In this document: in pieces, positions 44,634 through 54,767 of the stretch
Position numbering within the stretch: the stretch's first letter is position 1
Layout of the letters: each line of letters opens with the position of its first letter
Assembly: GCA_030625885.1 (NCBI GenBank)
Contig: DAOUPZ010000014.1
Coordinates: 1-64,000 of the forward strand
Origin: Clostridia bacterium
Lineage (GTDB): Bacteria; Bacillota; DAOUPZ01
Reading direction: 5' to 3'
Length of the DNA: 64,000 bases
Position numbers and translations under genes: made by a program
The notes under the pieces: generated by a model
The model's database searches: none
Seen by the model: only the letters and a program-made list of their open reading frames with translations
What the model was told of the DNA's origin: nothing

Positions 44634-46061
44634 ATGGATAATAAAGCAAAATTGTTTAGCTGTTTGCCTAAAGTTGACGATCTATTAGCGCAAGAAAATA
44701 TTATTATGTTGTTAGAATCTATACCAAGGGGCATTGTAGTAGAGAGTATTCGAGAAGTAATAGACGACTTAAGAAGAAGAATTATTGCAAATCGTATGCA
44801 AGTAGATGAATTGACTTCAAAAATTGAACAAATAGATGTGCTGGTAACCCGGCGGTCTCAGGATAAGATAAGGCTGAAATTGAGGCGTGTTATCAATGCA
44901 ACCGGAACGGTTCTCCATACGAACTTGGGAAGAGCTTTGATTAGTAAAAAAGTTATGGAACATGCTATCGAGGTTGGGACACACTATTCTAACTTAGAAT
45001 ATGATTTAGAAGCTGGAAAAAGAGGTTCAAGATATAGTCATATTGAAGAGATTGTAGCTCGAATTACTGGCGCAGAGGCTGCTCTAGTGGTTAACAATAA
45101 TGCAGCTGCTGTGATGCTGGTATTGAGTACTATGGCTGAAGACAAAGAGGTTGTTGTTTCTAGAGGAGAATTAGTAGAAATCGGCGGGTCTTTCCGAGTA
45201 CCGGATGTTATGGAACAGAGTGGTGCAAAATTAGTTGATGTAGGTACGACGAATAAAACCCATCCTCATGATTATATAAAAGCCATAGGGGATGATACGG
45301 CTGCACTTTTAAAGGTACATACCAGCAATTATAGAATTTTGGGATTTACTGAAGAAGTATCTTTAGAGGAACTAGTGAGAATAGGGAGAGAAAACTCAGT
45401 TCCTGTTATTGAGGATATAGGTAGTGGTGTATTGATAGATATGGAAAAATATGGTTTGGAGCATGAACCCACGGTTCAGGAATCCTTGAATGCTGGGGTA
45501 GATATTGTTACTTTTAGCGGGGACAAGCTTTTGGGTGGGCCACAGGCTGGTATTATTGTAGGTAAAAAAGAATATATTGAATCCATGAAAAAAAATCCGC
45601 TGACTCGTGCTATACGAGTAGATAAATTTATTATTTCTATTTTAGAGGGTACCTTGAACCTATATTTGGATCAAGTTAAGGCTATTCAAGAAATACCAAC
45701 TTTAAGAATGTTAACGATATCATTAGAAGTATTGCAATCTAAAGCAGAGCAGCTTCAAACGATGATAAAGGCAAAGCTCGGAAATCAGTTGAGCCTGTCC
45801 ATTAAAAATGAGATGTCACAGGTTGGAGGGGGATCTCTACCATTAACTGAGATACCTACGAAAGCGCTTCAGATTGAAACTGAAACACCTTCTATTTCTG
45901 CGTTGGAGCGAAGGTTAAGGTATTTAGAACGTCCGATTATTACACGAATCTATAAAGAAAAAATGGTTATGGATTTAAGAACGATTCAAGAGGATGATTA
46001 CGAAGACATTGTTAACGGATTAGTAATTGCATTGAATGATTTAAAAAATAACGATAATTAA
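44634..46061 (+). CDS. selA: L-seryl-tRNA(Sec) selenium transferase SelA
   Basis: PLP enzyme converting Ser-tRNA(Sec) to Sec-tRNA(Sec) with selenophosphate. The 475-residue decameric-type protein has RRVINATGTVLHTNLGRALIS, NNNAAAVMLVLSTMA, SRGELVEIGGSFRVPDVM and the PLP lysine Lys298 in TFSGDKLLGGPQAG. AAAGG sites precede ATG 44634. It forms a selenium locus with the LysR gene and selD; selB and the selC tRNA are not in the window. Confidence 0.97.
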   Translation: MDNKAKLFSCLPKVDDLLAQENIIMLLESIPRGIVVESIREVIDDLRRRIIANRMQVDELTSKIEQIDVLVTRRSQDKIRLKLRRVINATGTVLHTNLGRALISKKVMEHAIEVGTHYSNLEYDLEAGKRGSRYSHIEEIVARITGAEAALVVNNNAAAVMLVLSTMAEDKEVVVSRGELVEIGGSFRVPDVMEQSGAKLVDVGTTNKTHPHDYIKAIGDDTAALLKVHTSNYRILGFTEEVSLEELVRIGRENSVPVIEDIGSGVLIDMEKYGLEHEPTVQESLNAGVDIVTFSGDKLLGGPQAGIIVGKKEYIESMKKNPLTRAIRVDKFIISILEGTLNLYLDQVKAIQEIPTLRMLTISLEVLQSKAEQLQTMIKAKLGNQLSLSIKNEMSQVGGGSLPLTEIPTKALQIETETPSISALERRLRYLERPIITRIYKEKMVMDLRTIQEDDYEDIVNGLVIALNDLKNNDN

Positions 46062-46085
46062 TGAAACAATTATCGTTATTTTTAT
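46046..46085 (+). terminator. Rho-independent terminator after selA
   Basis: AAATAACGATAATT / AATTATCGTTATTT stem overlapping the selA stop codon, with a T-rich tail. Confidence 0.85.
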
Positions 46086-46327
46086 TATAAATATCTAATA
46101 TTTTGCAACTTACTGATCATTAATAGGGGAAAAGTTAAAGGGGAAAGGCCGCTTCCTTAGGCCTTAAGCCTTCAGCCAATATAGATAATGAAAAATTTTT
46201 ATCGCAAATCATATATTGATTTTATGTAAAATATTATATCCCTTATTTACTTGATTGAGTAACAAGTGTAAGATATAATCTAGATTAGAAAGTGATGAAA
46301 TAATAATATTAGAAGTGGTGATATTCT

Positions 46328-47254
46328 TTGGAATTTAAGCAATTGGAAACGTTTATTGAGGTAGTCAATTTAAAGAGTTTTTCTAAAGCTGCGGAAAAGA
46401 TGTTTTTGACGCAACCAACAATTACAAATCATATCCAATCTCTGGAAGAAGAATTGGGTACCTTGCTCATCAATAGATCAGGAAAAAGGATTTCAGTAAC
46501 GGATGCTGGAAGTATATTATACCGCTATGCTTTAGAGATTGTTAATATGCGTGATTTGGCGCAATTTAACTTAAATGAATACGAAGGGAAAATAGAAGGT
46601 CATTTAGAAATAAGTACCAGTTCAATTCCAGAACAATATGTCATACCTCATATTTTAAAAGAATTTATTGAGCAATACCCTAATGTTACTTTTACGATTA
46701 ATCACGAAGACTCTAAACGTGTTGTAGAAGATATTACTAATGGATATATTAATTATGGGATTGTAGGGGCAAAATATGACTCAGATGCTTTAGAATATAT
46801 TGATTTTTTCGAAGATCATCTTATTGTTGTCGTACCTAATAATGAAAATTATGTTTGGAAACCCTATGAGACTTTGGATATTGGTTTTTTACTTAAGCAA
46901 AAAATTATTTTACGTGAAAAAGGGTCAGGTACGAGACTTTTAGTTGAAAAAGCATTAAAAGAAAAAAATCTAAAAATAGATAGCTTAGATATTATTTCAT
47001 GTATAGAGGATAATGAAACAATAAAAAAATTAGTTGAGCTGGGGTTAGGAATTAGCTTTATTTCTGAAATAGCAGTTCAAAAAGAAATTAAATTAGGCTT
47101 AATAAAACCATACTACATCAAGGATCTTGAATTAAAAAGGAAGTTTTATTTTGTATATCATAAAAATAGATATTTATCCCCATTGGCGCAAGAATTTAAA
47201 AATTTTGTAATTGAATATACAAATAATTTCGAATTAAATTCTATTAATTGTTAA
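46328..47254 (+). CDS. LysR-family regulator of the selenium-metabolism-associated type
   Basis: A 308-residue LysR regulator: winged-helix N-terminus FKQLETFIEVVNLKSFSKAAEKMFLTQPTITNHIQSLEEELG (2-44) and a substrate-binding domain with EISTSSIPEQYVIPHILKEF. Its location directly before selD (12 nt) and after selA, the usual place of the selenium-metabolism-associated LysR group, supports that label; the effector is unknown. Start TTG 46328 with GTGGTGAT upstream. Confidence 0.85.
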   Translation: MEFKQLETFIEVVNLKSFSKAAEKMFLTQPTITNHIQSLEEELGTLLINRSGKRISVTDAGSILYRYALEIVNMRDLAQFNLNEYEGKIEGHLEISTSSIPEQYVIPHILKEFIEQYPNVTFTINHEDSKRVVEDITNGYINYGIVGAKYDSDALEYIDFFEDHLIVVVPNNENYVWKPYETLDIGFLLKQKIILREKGSGTRLLVEKALKEKNLKIDSLDIISCIEDNETIKKLVELGLGISFISEIAVQKEIKLGLIKPYYIKDLELKRKFYFVYHKNRYLSPLAQEFKNFVIEYTNNFELNSINC

Positions 47255-47266
47255 GGATGTGAGAAT

Positions 47267-48307
47267 ATGTATCAAAAAGAGAAGAAATTAACAGAAATGA
47301 CTAAAAGTGCTGGTTGAGCAGCGAAAATAGGACCTGATGTCCTCGCACAAGTTTTGTGTGAATTACCTGTAGAACGTGATGAAAACTTAATAGTTGGGAT
47401 AGAAACTTCTGATGATGCTGCAGTATATAAGATTAATGATACCACCGCTATTATTCAAACGGTCGATTTTTTTACTCCGGTTGTTGATGATCCTTATATT
47501 TTTGGGCAGATTGCTGCTGCAAATTCGTTAAGCGATGTTTATGCTATGGGTGCTGATCCTAAATTGGCTATGAATATTGTCTGTTTTCCTAAGAATTTAT
47601 CACAGGAAAAGATTAAGGGTATTTTAAAAGGTGGTTATGATAAAGTTAAAGAAGCAGGGGCGTTAATTGTAGGTGGTCATACCATAGAAGATGATGAGCC
47701 AAAATTTGGCTTAACTGTAACTGGTTTTATGCATCCGGACGATGTTGTGACCAACTGTAATGCAAAAGTGGGCGATGTGTTAATATTAACTAAACCTTTG
47801 GGTGTGGGAATTATTAATACAGCAATTAAAGCGGATATGGTGGATGATGAAACATATAAAAAAGCAATAAAAATTATGATGACATTAAATAAATTTGCAA
47901 AAGATGCTATGATGAAGGTTGGGATTCATAGTTGCACGGATGTTACAGGGTTTGGCTTACTAGGTCATGGGCTGGAAATGGCTGAAGGTAGTGATGTAAC
48001 ATTAAAGTTTAATTCTCAAGATATCCCAATTATAAAAGAAGCATTATCATTAGCAGATATGGGAATTATACCAGCAGGCGCATATTCTAACAGATGTTTT
48101 ATTGGTACTAAAGTATCTTTTGGTGAAAATGTGTCTCAACAATTATCAGATTGTTTATATGATCCGCAGACTTCCGGGGGGCTTTTAATTTCTGTTGCGA
48201 AAGAAAAAGAAGATGTATTGTTAAAAGCGCTTGCAGGTAGTTCAACAGAGTATGCTGTAATAGGAGAAGTCATACAAAAACAAAAGCATATGATTATTGT
48301 AGAGTAA
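47267..48307 (+). CDS. selD: Selenophosphate synthase SelD (selenoprotein, in-frame TGA)
   Basis: Makes selenophosphate from selenide and ATP. ATG 47267 opens TKSAGU-AAKIGPDVLAQVL, where TGA 47315-47317 (residue 17) is read as selenocysteine, replacing the catalytic Cys of other SelDs. The frame is then open to 48307, giving 346 residues with GIETSDDAAVYK, ADPKLAMNIV, GGHTIEDDEPKFGLTVTG and DPQTSGGLLIS. AAGGATGTGAG precedes the start. Reading only from 47354 would drop the catalytic N-terminus. Confidence 0.96.
47318..47346 (+). promoter_or_regulatory. SECIS element in selD
   Basis: Directly after the TGA, GCG (47321-47323) and AGGAC (47329-47333) pair with GTCCT (47339-47343) and CGC (47344-47346) around the loop CTGAT. 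Position and form fit a bacterial SECIS recognised by SelB. Confidence 0.8.
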
Positions 48308-48330
48308 GGGAAAAGAAAAATTTAAAGCTA

Positions 48331-48361
48331 AAAGCAGCCATAAGATAGGCTGCTTTTTTTA
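48331..48361 (+). terminator. Rho-independent terminator after selD
   Basis: AAAGCAGCC / GGCTGCTTT stem with an ATAAGATA loop and T-run. Confidence 0.9.
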
Positions 48362-48957
48362 TGTCAAGCGCATTGAAATGATTGCTAAACATGATCTTTG
48401 TTATAAACTGGAGCATCAGGATTAAAACGTATAATTTTAATAATTATTCCATATATGAATATTTAATAATAAATTATATTTAAAATTATTTTTTTGTAAA
48501 AAACAAAATCAATAATAATTCAAATACTTACAGAAATTGCGCTATTATTGAGACGAAAAATTACTATTATACCATATAGTAGTTTAATAGTAATTATATG
48601 TATAATAATAATAATTAATAATTTACGTATAATTATTCAAAGACATTCATTTATCTATAAAAAATATATTTTTTATAGATAAATATCTGTATTTTTCTTA
48701 TTTTTATGCTATTATATAAACTATAAGTACGATGTAACGATGGTTAGTATTCAAAAAAATGAATATCCAATGAATATACTCATAAATCATTAAAAAATTT
48801 AAATTTTTATTTTTCTTGAAGGAAATTAACACTTTATATAGAATGTTACTATAGTGCTATAACATATATTTATAGACATATATTCATAATTTAATACATA
48901 TGTATTAAATATATATATGGTTAGATTGTCTACTTATAATGAAAGGAGGTGGAATGA
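48362..48957 (+). other. Very AT-rich upstream region of the formate dehydrogenase operon with several palindromes
   Basis: No credible ORF. Inverted repeats: AATTACTATTA / TAATAGTAATT (48559-48595), a perfect 36-nt palindrome at 48649-48684 and a perfect 18-nt palindrome TTAATACATATGTATTAA at 48891-48908, 34 nt before the ribosome site. I could not assign a clean sigma-A promoter. The palindromes may be operators or a terminator/attenuator. Confidence 0.6.
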
Positions 48958-49419
48958 ATGGGTTGCTGTCAGCCAATAGATAAAGTTACTGCAATTGTTG
49001 AACAATATAAAGGGGAAAAAGGTGCATTAATTCCTGTATTGCATGCTGTGCAAAAGGAGTTAGGCTATCTTCCTAAGGATGCATTGGAAACAATCGCTGC
49101 AGGGTTGAATATTCCTGCTAGTGAAGTTTACGGTACAACTACTTTCTATACTTTATTCTCAACTAAGGAAAAAGCTGAAAATATAATCCGTGTGTGTGAA
49201 AGTGGGCCATGCCATGTAAGTGGTTATCAAAAAGTATTAGAAGCGATTAAAGAAGAACTTAATATTGAAGTAGGGGAAGCAACAGAAGATAAGAAATTTT
49301 ATTTAGAAATGACTGCATGTTTGGGCGTTTGTGCAGAAGCACCTGCTATCATGATTAATGATAAAACATATGTAAACTTAACGCCTGAAAAAGTTAAAGC
49401 ATTATTAGCAAGCTTTTAA
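48958..49419 (+). CDS. NuoE-like [2Fe-2S] subunit of NAD-linked formate dehydrogenase
   Basis: A 153-residue thioredoxin-fold ferredoxin subunit of the NuoE/HydA-gamma type. The [2Fe-2S] ligands are in CESGPCHVSG and CLGVCAEAP; KGALIPVLHAVQKELGYLP is the usual N-terminal helical part. It passes electrons between the NuoF-like flavoprotein and the catalytic subunit. AAAGGAGGTGG precedes ATG 48958. First gene of a three-gene FDH operon. Confidence 0.93.
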   Translation: MGCCQPIDKVTAIVEQYKGEKGALIPVLHAVQKELGYLPKDALETIAAGLNIPASEVYGTTTFYTLFSTKEKAENIIRVCESGPCHVSGYQKVLEAIKEELNIEVGEATEDKKFYLEMTACLGVCAEAPAIMINDKTYVNLTPEKVKALLASF

Positions 49420-49448
49420 AACTCTGTGAAAAAGGAGGGTTGAAATTT

Positions 49449-50795
49449 ATGAACTACATCGAAACTGATGGTGTTAAGATTGTCCTAAGAAACTTTGGGA
49501 AAATAGACCCCTTAAAAGTTGAAGAATATGTTGCGCGTGGTGGATATGAATCCTTAAAGAAAGCGCTTACAGCAATGACACCTGAAGCTGTTATTGAAGA
49601 AGTAAAAGCATCAGGTCTTCGTGGTAGAGGGGGAGCTGGTTTCCCTACTGGTTTGAAATGGAGTTTTACTAAAAAAGACGCTGATCAAAAGTATATTGTA
49701 TGTAATGCAGACGAAGGAGAGCCTGGAACAGCGAAAGACCGATTAATCATGACAGGTGACCCACATGGCCTTATTGAAGGGATGGCAATTGCTGGTTATG
49801 CCATTGGTGCTACTAAGGGCTTTATTTACTGCCGTGGTGAATATACCACTTCAATTAATACATTGAATCATGCCATTAATCAGGCAAGAGAAAATGGGTT
49901 TTTGGGGGAAAACCTTTTTGGTACAGATTTTACGTTTAACTTAGAAGTTCGCTCCGGTGCTGGTGCTTATGTTTGTGGTGAAGAAACAGCATTGATTGAA
50001 TCTATTGAAGGACATCGTGGTATGCCGCGTTTCAAACCACCATTCCCTGGTGGAGCTGGTTTATGGGGAAAACCAACTGTTGTTAATAACGTGGAAACCT
50101 TGGCTAATGTTCCAGTTATTTTAGATAAAGGAGCTGACTGGTACAAGTCTATTGGAACAGAGAAATCTGCGGGGACAAAAATCTTTATTCTGTGTGGTAA
50201 CTTAAGAAATACTGGTGCTTTGGAATTGCCGTTTGGTATGACCGTAAGAGAAGTTATGGAAACTTATGGTGGGGGATTACTTACAGGTCGTGATCTTCAA
50301 ATGGTTCATTTAGGCGGTGCTGCTAGTGGTATCATGCCTCCAGCATTAATTGATACACCGTTAACTTATGAGGATCTTCAGGCTGTAGGTCAAGGTTTAG
50401 GTTCCGGTGTTATCTTGGCAATTGATGACCAAAAAGACTTCATGAGCTATATTTGCTCAAATACACATTTCTTTGAACATGAATCCTGTGGAAAATGTAC
50501 ACCTTGTCGCGAAGGAACTGCAAGAATAAATGAAATCTTGCATCGTATCGCTGCAGGAGATGGTACTTTAGAAGATTTAGATAATTTAAAAGACTTAGGG
50601 GAAATGATGCAGATTAGTGCATTATGTGGTTTGGGGCAGGCGGCTCCCACACCAGTACTTACTTCCTTAGAACACTTCATGGATAAGTATGTAGAAGCAG
50701 TTTCTGGGAAAAAAAATGAAGTAAATGAAGAAGCGGTAGCTACTGAGGCGATTCACAAAAGCTACTATGAAGCTGCACCAATCAAATTAGATTAA
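49449..50795 (+). CDS. NuoF-like NAD/FMN subunit of formate dehydrogenase
   Basis: A 448-residue flavoprotein: FMN-binding GLRGRGGAGFPTGLKWSF, NADEGEPGTAKDR, EVRSGAGAYVCGEETALIESIEG and the [4Fe-4S] motif HESCGKCTPCREGT. It lacks the N-terminal thioredoxin-like and C-terminal two-cluster ferredoxin extensions found in the larger HydB-type subunits of bifurcating hydrogenases, so a simple NAD-linked enzyme is the first hypothesis. Start ATG 49449 (AAAGGAGG 10 nt upstream); a TTG at 49440 abuts that site and is rejected. Confidence 0.93.
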   Translation: MNYIETDGVKIVLRNFGKIDPLKVEEYVARGGYESLKKALTAMTPEAVIEEVKASGLRGRGGAGFPTGLKWSFTKKDADQKYIVCNADEGEPGTAKDRLIMTGDPHGLIEGMAIAGYAIGATKGFIYCRGEYTTSINTLNHAINQARENGFLGENLFGTDFTFNLEVRSGAGAYVCGEETALIESIEGHRGMPRFKPPFPGGAGLWGKPTVVNNVETLANVPVILDKGADWYKSIGTEKSAGTKIFILCGNLRNTGALELPFGMTVREVMETYGGGLLTGRDLQMVHLGGAASGIMPPALIDTPLTYEDLQAVGQGLGSGVILAIDDQKDFMSYICSNTHFFEHESCGKCTPCREGTARINEILHRIAAGDGTLEDLDNLKDLGEMMQISALCGLGQAAPTPVLTSLEHFMDKYVEAVSGKKNEVNEEAVATEAIHKSYYEAAPIKLD

Positions 50796-50859
50796 TAAAT
50801 AACTGATATTGTCATAATAAATCTATTGATAAAACATCCGTAAAGGAGGGTAATGCTGA

Positions 50860-53565
50860 ATGATCAATTTAACGATTGACGGTAAGCAAGTTCAAGCAGA
50901 ATCTGGCATGACCATCCTTCAGGCTGCAAAAGCCAATGGCATAGAGATACCAACTTTTTGTTACGATCCAGCATTGAGTAAAGCTGGTGCATGTCGTATC
51001 TGTGTTGTTGAGGTAGAAGGCGCTCGTCTTTTAGCTGCTGCTTGTGTAGCACCTATATATGAAGGTATGGTAGTACACACTAATAGTGAAAAAGTACAAA
51101 AATCTCGCCGGATTAATCTGGAACTTCTTTGGGCGAATCATAACCAGGATTGCTTAACTTGTGAAAAAGCCGGTGAATGTAAATTACAAGAATTATGTTA
51201 TAAATATGGTGTTACCGAATCCCGTTTTGAAGGCAAGAAACGCAACTTACCAATCTTTGATGATAATCCTTTCTACATTAGAGATTATAATAAATGTATC
51301 AACTGTGGAAAATGTATTCGTGCTTGTCAGGAAATTCAGATCAATGAAACCTATGATTTCGTAGATCGTGGTTTTAACACACATCCTGATACGGCTTATC
51401 GTGTTGATTTAATGGCAAAAGAGTCTCCCTGTGTATTCTGTGGGAACTGTGTTGCTGTTTGTCCGACAGGTGCTTTAACTTCCAAGATTAATAGAGGTAC
51501 GTTCCGTACATGGGAAGTTGAAAAGAAAGTTAAAACAACCTGTACATACTGTGGTTGTGGCTGTGGATTGGAACTTAATGTTATAGGTAATAAGGTTGTT
51601 CGAGTGACACCTGATCTTTCAGGAACGACACCTAATGAACATGGCGCACTTTGTACGAAAGGGCGTTTTGGATTTGACTTCATCAATCGTGAAGATCGTT
51701 TAACAAATCCATTAATTAAAGAAAATGGTAAATTCCGTAAAGCATCTTGGGAAGAAGCTTTGGACTTAATTGCTTCAAAACTAAAAGGTATTGCTGATGT
51801 AAATGGCGGAAATTCGTTAATGTTCTTGAGTTCTGCAAGAACAACGAATGAAGAAAACTATTTGATGCAAAAACTATCTCGTGCAGTGTTTAAGACAAAC
51901 AATGTCGATCACTGCGCCCGCTTGTGACATAGTGCTACTGTGGCTGGTCTAGCCGCTTCATTTGGTAGTGGTGCTATGACGAATTCAATTAGTGAATTCT
52001 CAAAAGCAAAGTGTATTTTTGTTATAGGTTCTAACACAACTGAAACTCATCCTATTATTAGTTTGCAAATCAAAAAAGCTGTTAAATATAACGGTGCTAA
52101 ATTAATTGTTGCTGATCCAAGAAGAATTGATTTAATTGATTTTGCAGATGTTTGGATGCGTCATAAATCAGGTACTGATGTTGCATTATTTAATGGTATG
52201 ATGCATGTGATTTTAAAAGAAGGATTAGCTGATGAAGAATTTATTAAAGAAAGAACGGAAAAATTTGATGAATTGAAAGCTGTTGTTGATAAATATACAC
52301 CTGAATATGCATCAGAGATTACTGGTGTTCCTGCTGAGGATATCATTGAAGCAGCACGTATTTATGCTTCTGCTGAAAATTCATCTATCGCTTATGCAAT
52401 GGGTATTACTCAACATACCTGTGGTGTAGATAATGTTCGTTCTTCCGCTAATTTAGCCATGGTTACAGGTAATATGGGTAAAGAAGGAACAGGGGTTAAT
52501 CCATTACGTGGACAAAATAACGTTCAAGGTGCTTGCGATATGGGGGCACTAAATGCTGTATATACTGGTTATCAAAAAGTAACTTTACCAGCAGTTAAAG
52601 AGAAATTTGAAAAGGCTTGGGGCGTTGAAGGCTTAAGTGATAAACCGGGTTATACAGTAACCAGTTCATTTGCTGCTGTAGAAGAAGGTAAAGTAAAAGG
52701 GATGTTTATCATGGGTGAAAATCCAATGGTATCTGATCCCAATACAGGCCATATTGAACATTGTTTGAAAGCATTAGACTTCTTAGTTGTCCAAGATATT
52801 TTCTTGACACCAACTGCGCAATTAGCCGATGTTGTATTGCCGGCAGCTACCTTTGCGGAAAAAGAAGGTACCTTTACTAATACAGAACGTCGTGTACTAA
52901 AAGTTCGTCAGGCAATCAATCCAATAGGGAATTCTAAGCCTGATTGGAAGATATTATGTGAAATAGCTACATGTTGTGGTTATCCGATGGACTATGCAAA
53001 TGCAGAGGAAATCTTTGAAGAAATTGCCTCTGTTACACCTTCATACGGTGGTATTTCTTATGATCGTATAGAAGAAACAGGTGGCTTGGCTTGGCCGTGT
53101 CCGACTAAAGATCATCCGGGTACCAAGTTTCTTCATAAAGGAAAATTTGCTCGTGGCTTAGGTGAATTCAAAGGTATTGAATGGAAAGCACCTGCTGAGA
53201 ATCCTGACGATGCATATCCATTGATTCTCTCTACAGGTCGTAGTTTATTCCATTATCATACAGGTTCGATGACTCGTCGTGCTAAAGCACTTGATGAGTA
53301 TTTACCTAAAAATCGAGTTGAAATTAATCCAGCTAAAGCAGCCGAATTAGGCATTGCAAACGGTGAGCAAGTAAAAATATCTACTCGGCGTGGTGAAGTG
53401 GTTACAGAAGCGTATGTTACAGAAAGAGTTCCGGAACATACCATCTTCCTGTTATTCCATTTTGAAGAAGCTGCTGCTAACCGTTTAACTAATAATGCGC
53501 TTGATCCAGTTTGTGGTATACCTGAATATAAGGCTTGTGCTGCAAAAATTGAAAAAATTTCATAG
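50860..53565 (+). CDS. fdhA: Formate dehydrogenase catalytic subunit FdhA (selenoprotein, in-frame TGA)
   Basis: A 901-residue molybdenum or tungsten enzyme oxidising formate or reducing CO2. N-terminal NuoG-like part: [2Fe-2S] Cys34/45/48/62, a His94-Cys98-Cys101-Cys107 cluster, and two [4Fe-4S] motifs (Cys146-156, Cys191-201); then the catalytic part with CTYCGCGCG (228-236). TGA 51925-51927 encodes residue 356 in CARL-U-HSATVAGLA, the active-site selenocysteine. The frame resumes immediately and ends at 53565 with a molybdopterin-binding C-terminal domain (STGRSLFHYHTG). Treating it as two genes (50860-51927 and 51940-53565) would be an error. Confidence 0.97.
51928..51960 (+). promoter_or_regulatory. 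SECIS element in fdhA
   Basis: Twelve nt after the TGA, GTGGCT (51940-51945) pairs with AGCCGC (51951-51956) around the loop GGTCT. The GGTCT loop is the same as in the well-known E. coli fdhF SECIS. Confidence 0.85.
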
Positions 53566-53581
53566 TTAGTCCCTACCTTCC

Positions 53582-53621
53582 ATCTACAACCCCAATTCCT
53601 TTGGGGATTGGGGTTGTAGAT
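53582..53621 (+). terminator. Strong hairpin after fdhA
   Basis: ATCTACAACCCCAATTCC pairs with its complement across a TTTG loop for about 18 bp. There is no clean T-run after the 3' arm, so it may act as an mRNA 3' stabiliser as much as a terminator. Confidence 0.6.
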
Positions 53622-53767
53622 ATAATTTATATTAATAAAGGGTATTAATACTAATGATACATACCGTTAATGTAGATGTATCCTTAGATGAGGTAAGCTT
53701 AAAAAGCTATTTTCCGCATTGTAAAAAATCAAAAAATTTATTCCGAAACAAAGGGGTGTTTTTTATA

Positions 53768-54631
53768 ATGGCGATTAAAAGTCCTAAGGAAACTGCACAA
53801 GCTTTTGTTGGTGTAGGAAAAGCAAAAGCTAATCTTTCTTCAACTAATATGATCCTTTTAGGAATCTTAGCTGGTGCGTACATCGGTTTTGGTTCTGAGT
53901 TAGCTACGATGGTAGGTCATGATGCATCTAAGTTTGTAGGTGTTGGTTTATCTAAATTTATGTTTGGTGCTGTATTCTCTATCGGTCTCATGTTAGTTAT
54001 TATTGCTGGAGCAGAATTATTTACTGGAAATAACTTAATATTCCTTGGCGTATGTGAAGGTAGTGTTCCTGCTTCTAAGATGCTTAAAAACTGGGTACTT
54101 GTTTATATTGGTAACTTCATTGGTTCTATTTTAGTGGCTTGGTTAATGTACAATACAGGCCTTTGGAAAACAGCTAATTTGGCTGTTGGTGCAAAAGCAT
54201 TAAATATTGCAGTAGGAAAAGTTAATTTGGATTTCAGTACAGCATTCTTTAGAGCTATTATGTGTAACTGGTTTGTATGTTTGGCTGTCTGGATGGCAAT
54301 TGCTGCTCAAGATGCAACTGGTAAAATTTTCTCTTGCTTCTTTATTATCATGGCTTTCGTTGCCAGCGGATTTGAGCACTGTGTAGCCAATATGTATTTC
54401 ATTCCTGCTGGGATGTTCTTAAAAGGAAATGCTGATGTAGTTGCTACTTCTGGCGCTGCAGCAGAAAAACTAGCTAACTTAAACTTTGGTGGATTTATGG
54501 GTAACTTAATTCCTGTTACATTGGGCAATATTGTTGGGGGTGCCCTTTTAGTAGGTGGAATTTACTATTTAATATTCATTAAACCTGACAAAGCTCAAGC
54601 TGCTAGTCAATCAACAAATATAAAAGCTTAG
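53768..54631 (+). CDS. focA: Formate/nitrite transporter FocA family channel
   Basis: A 287-residue FNT channel with six membrane segments. Signatures: KAKANLSSTNMILLGILAGAYIGFGSELATMV, AGAELFTGNNLIF, NFIGSILVAWLMYNTG and GNIVGGALLVGGIYYL; the FTGNN sequence is the conserved omega-loop region. Its position behind fdhA indicates formate import or export. Start ATG 53768 follows AAAGGGGTG; the frame extends to 53654 through sequence without a ribosome site. Confidence 0.93.
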   Translation: MAIKSPKETAQAFVGVGKAKANLSSTNMILLGILAGAYIGFGSELATMVGHDASKFVGVGLSKFMFGAVFSIGLMLVIIAGAELFTGNNLIFLGVCEGSVPASKMLKNWVLVYIGNFIGSILVAWLMYNTGLWKTANLAVGAKALNIAVGKVNLDFSTAFFRAIMCNWFVCLAVWMAIAAQDATGKIFSCFFIIMAFVASGFEHCVANMYFIPAGMFLKGNADVVATSGAAAEKLANLNFGGFMGNLIPVTLGNIVGGALLVGGIYYLIFIKPDKAQAASQSTNIKA

Positions 54632-54661
54632 TAAAACTTTTTTAGCGGAAAATAGCTTTTT

Positions 54662-54698
54662 AACCTTGCCTTCTCTAAGTGGGGGTAAGGTTTTTATT
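54662..54698 (+). terminator. Terminator after focA
   Basis: AACCTTGCC and GGGTAAGGTT arms around TTCTCTAAGTG-type loop, followed by TTTTATTTT. Confidence 0.75.
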
Positions 54699-54767
54699 TT
54701 AATAAGATAAATTATAACATTTTATAAAATTATGCTATAATAATTGCGAATCAAAGGAGTGAGTGCC

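Noticed and set aside
47354-48307. SelD starting at ATG 47354
   Set aside because: This would remove the catalytic residue and glycine-rich loop; the ATG at 47267 with ribosome site and in-frame TGA is the family norm.
51940-53565. Separate molybdopterin oxidoreductase gene starting after the TGA
   Set aside because: The upstream frame is continuous apart from the TGA, the residues around it match the selenocysteine site of FdhA, and there is no ribosome site at 51940.
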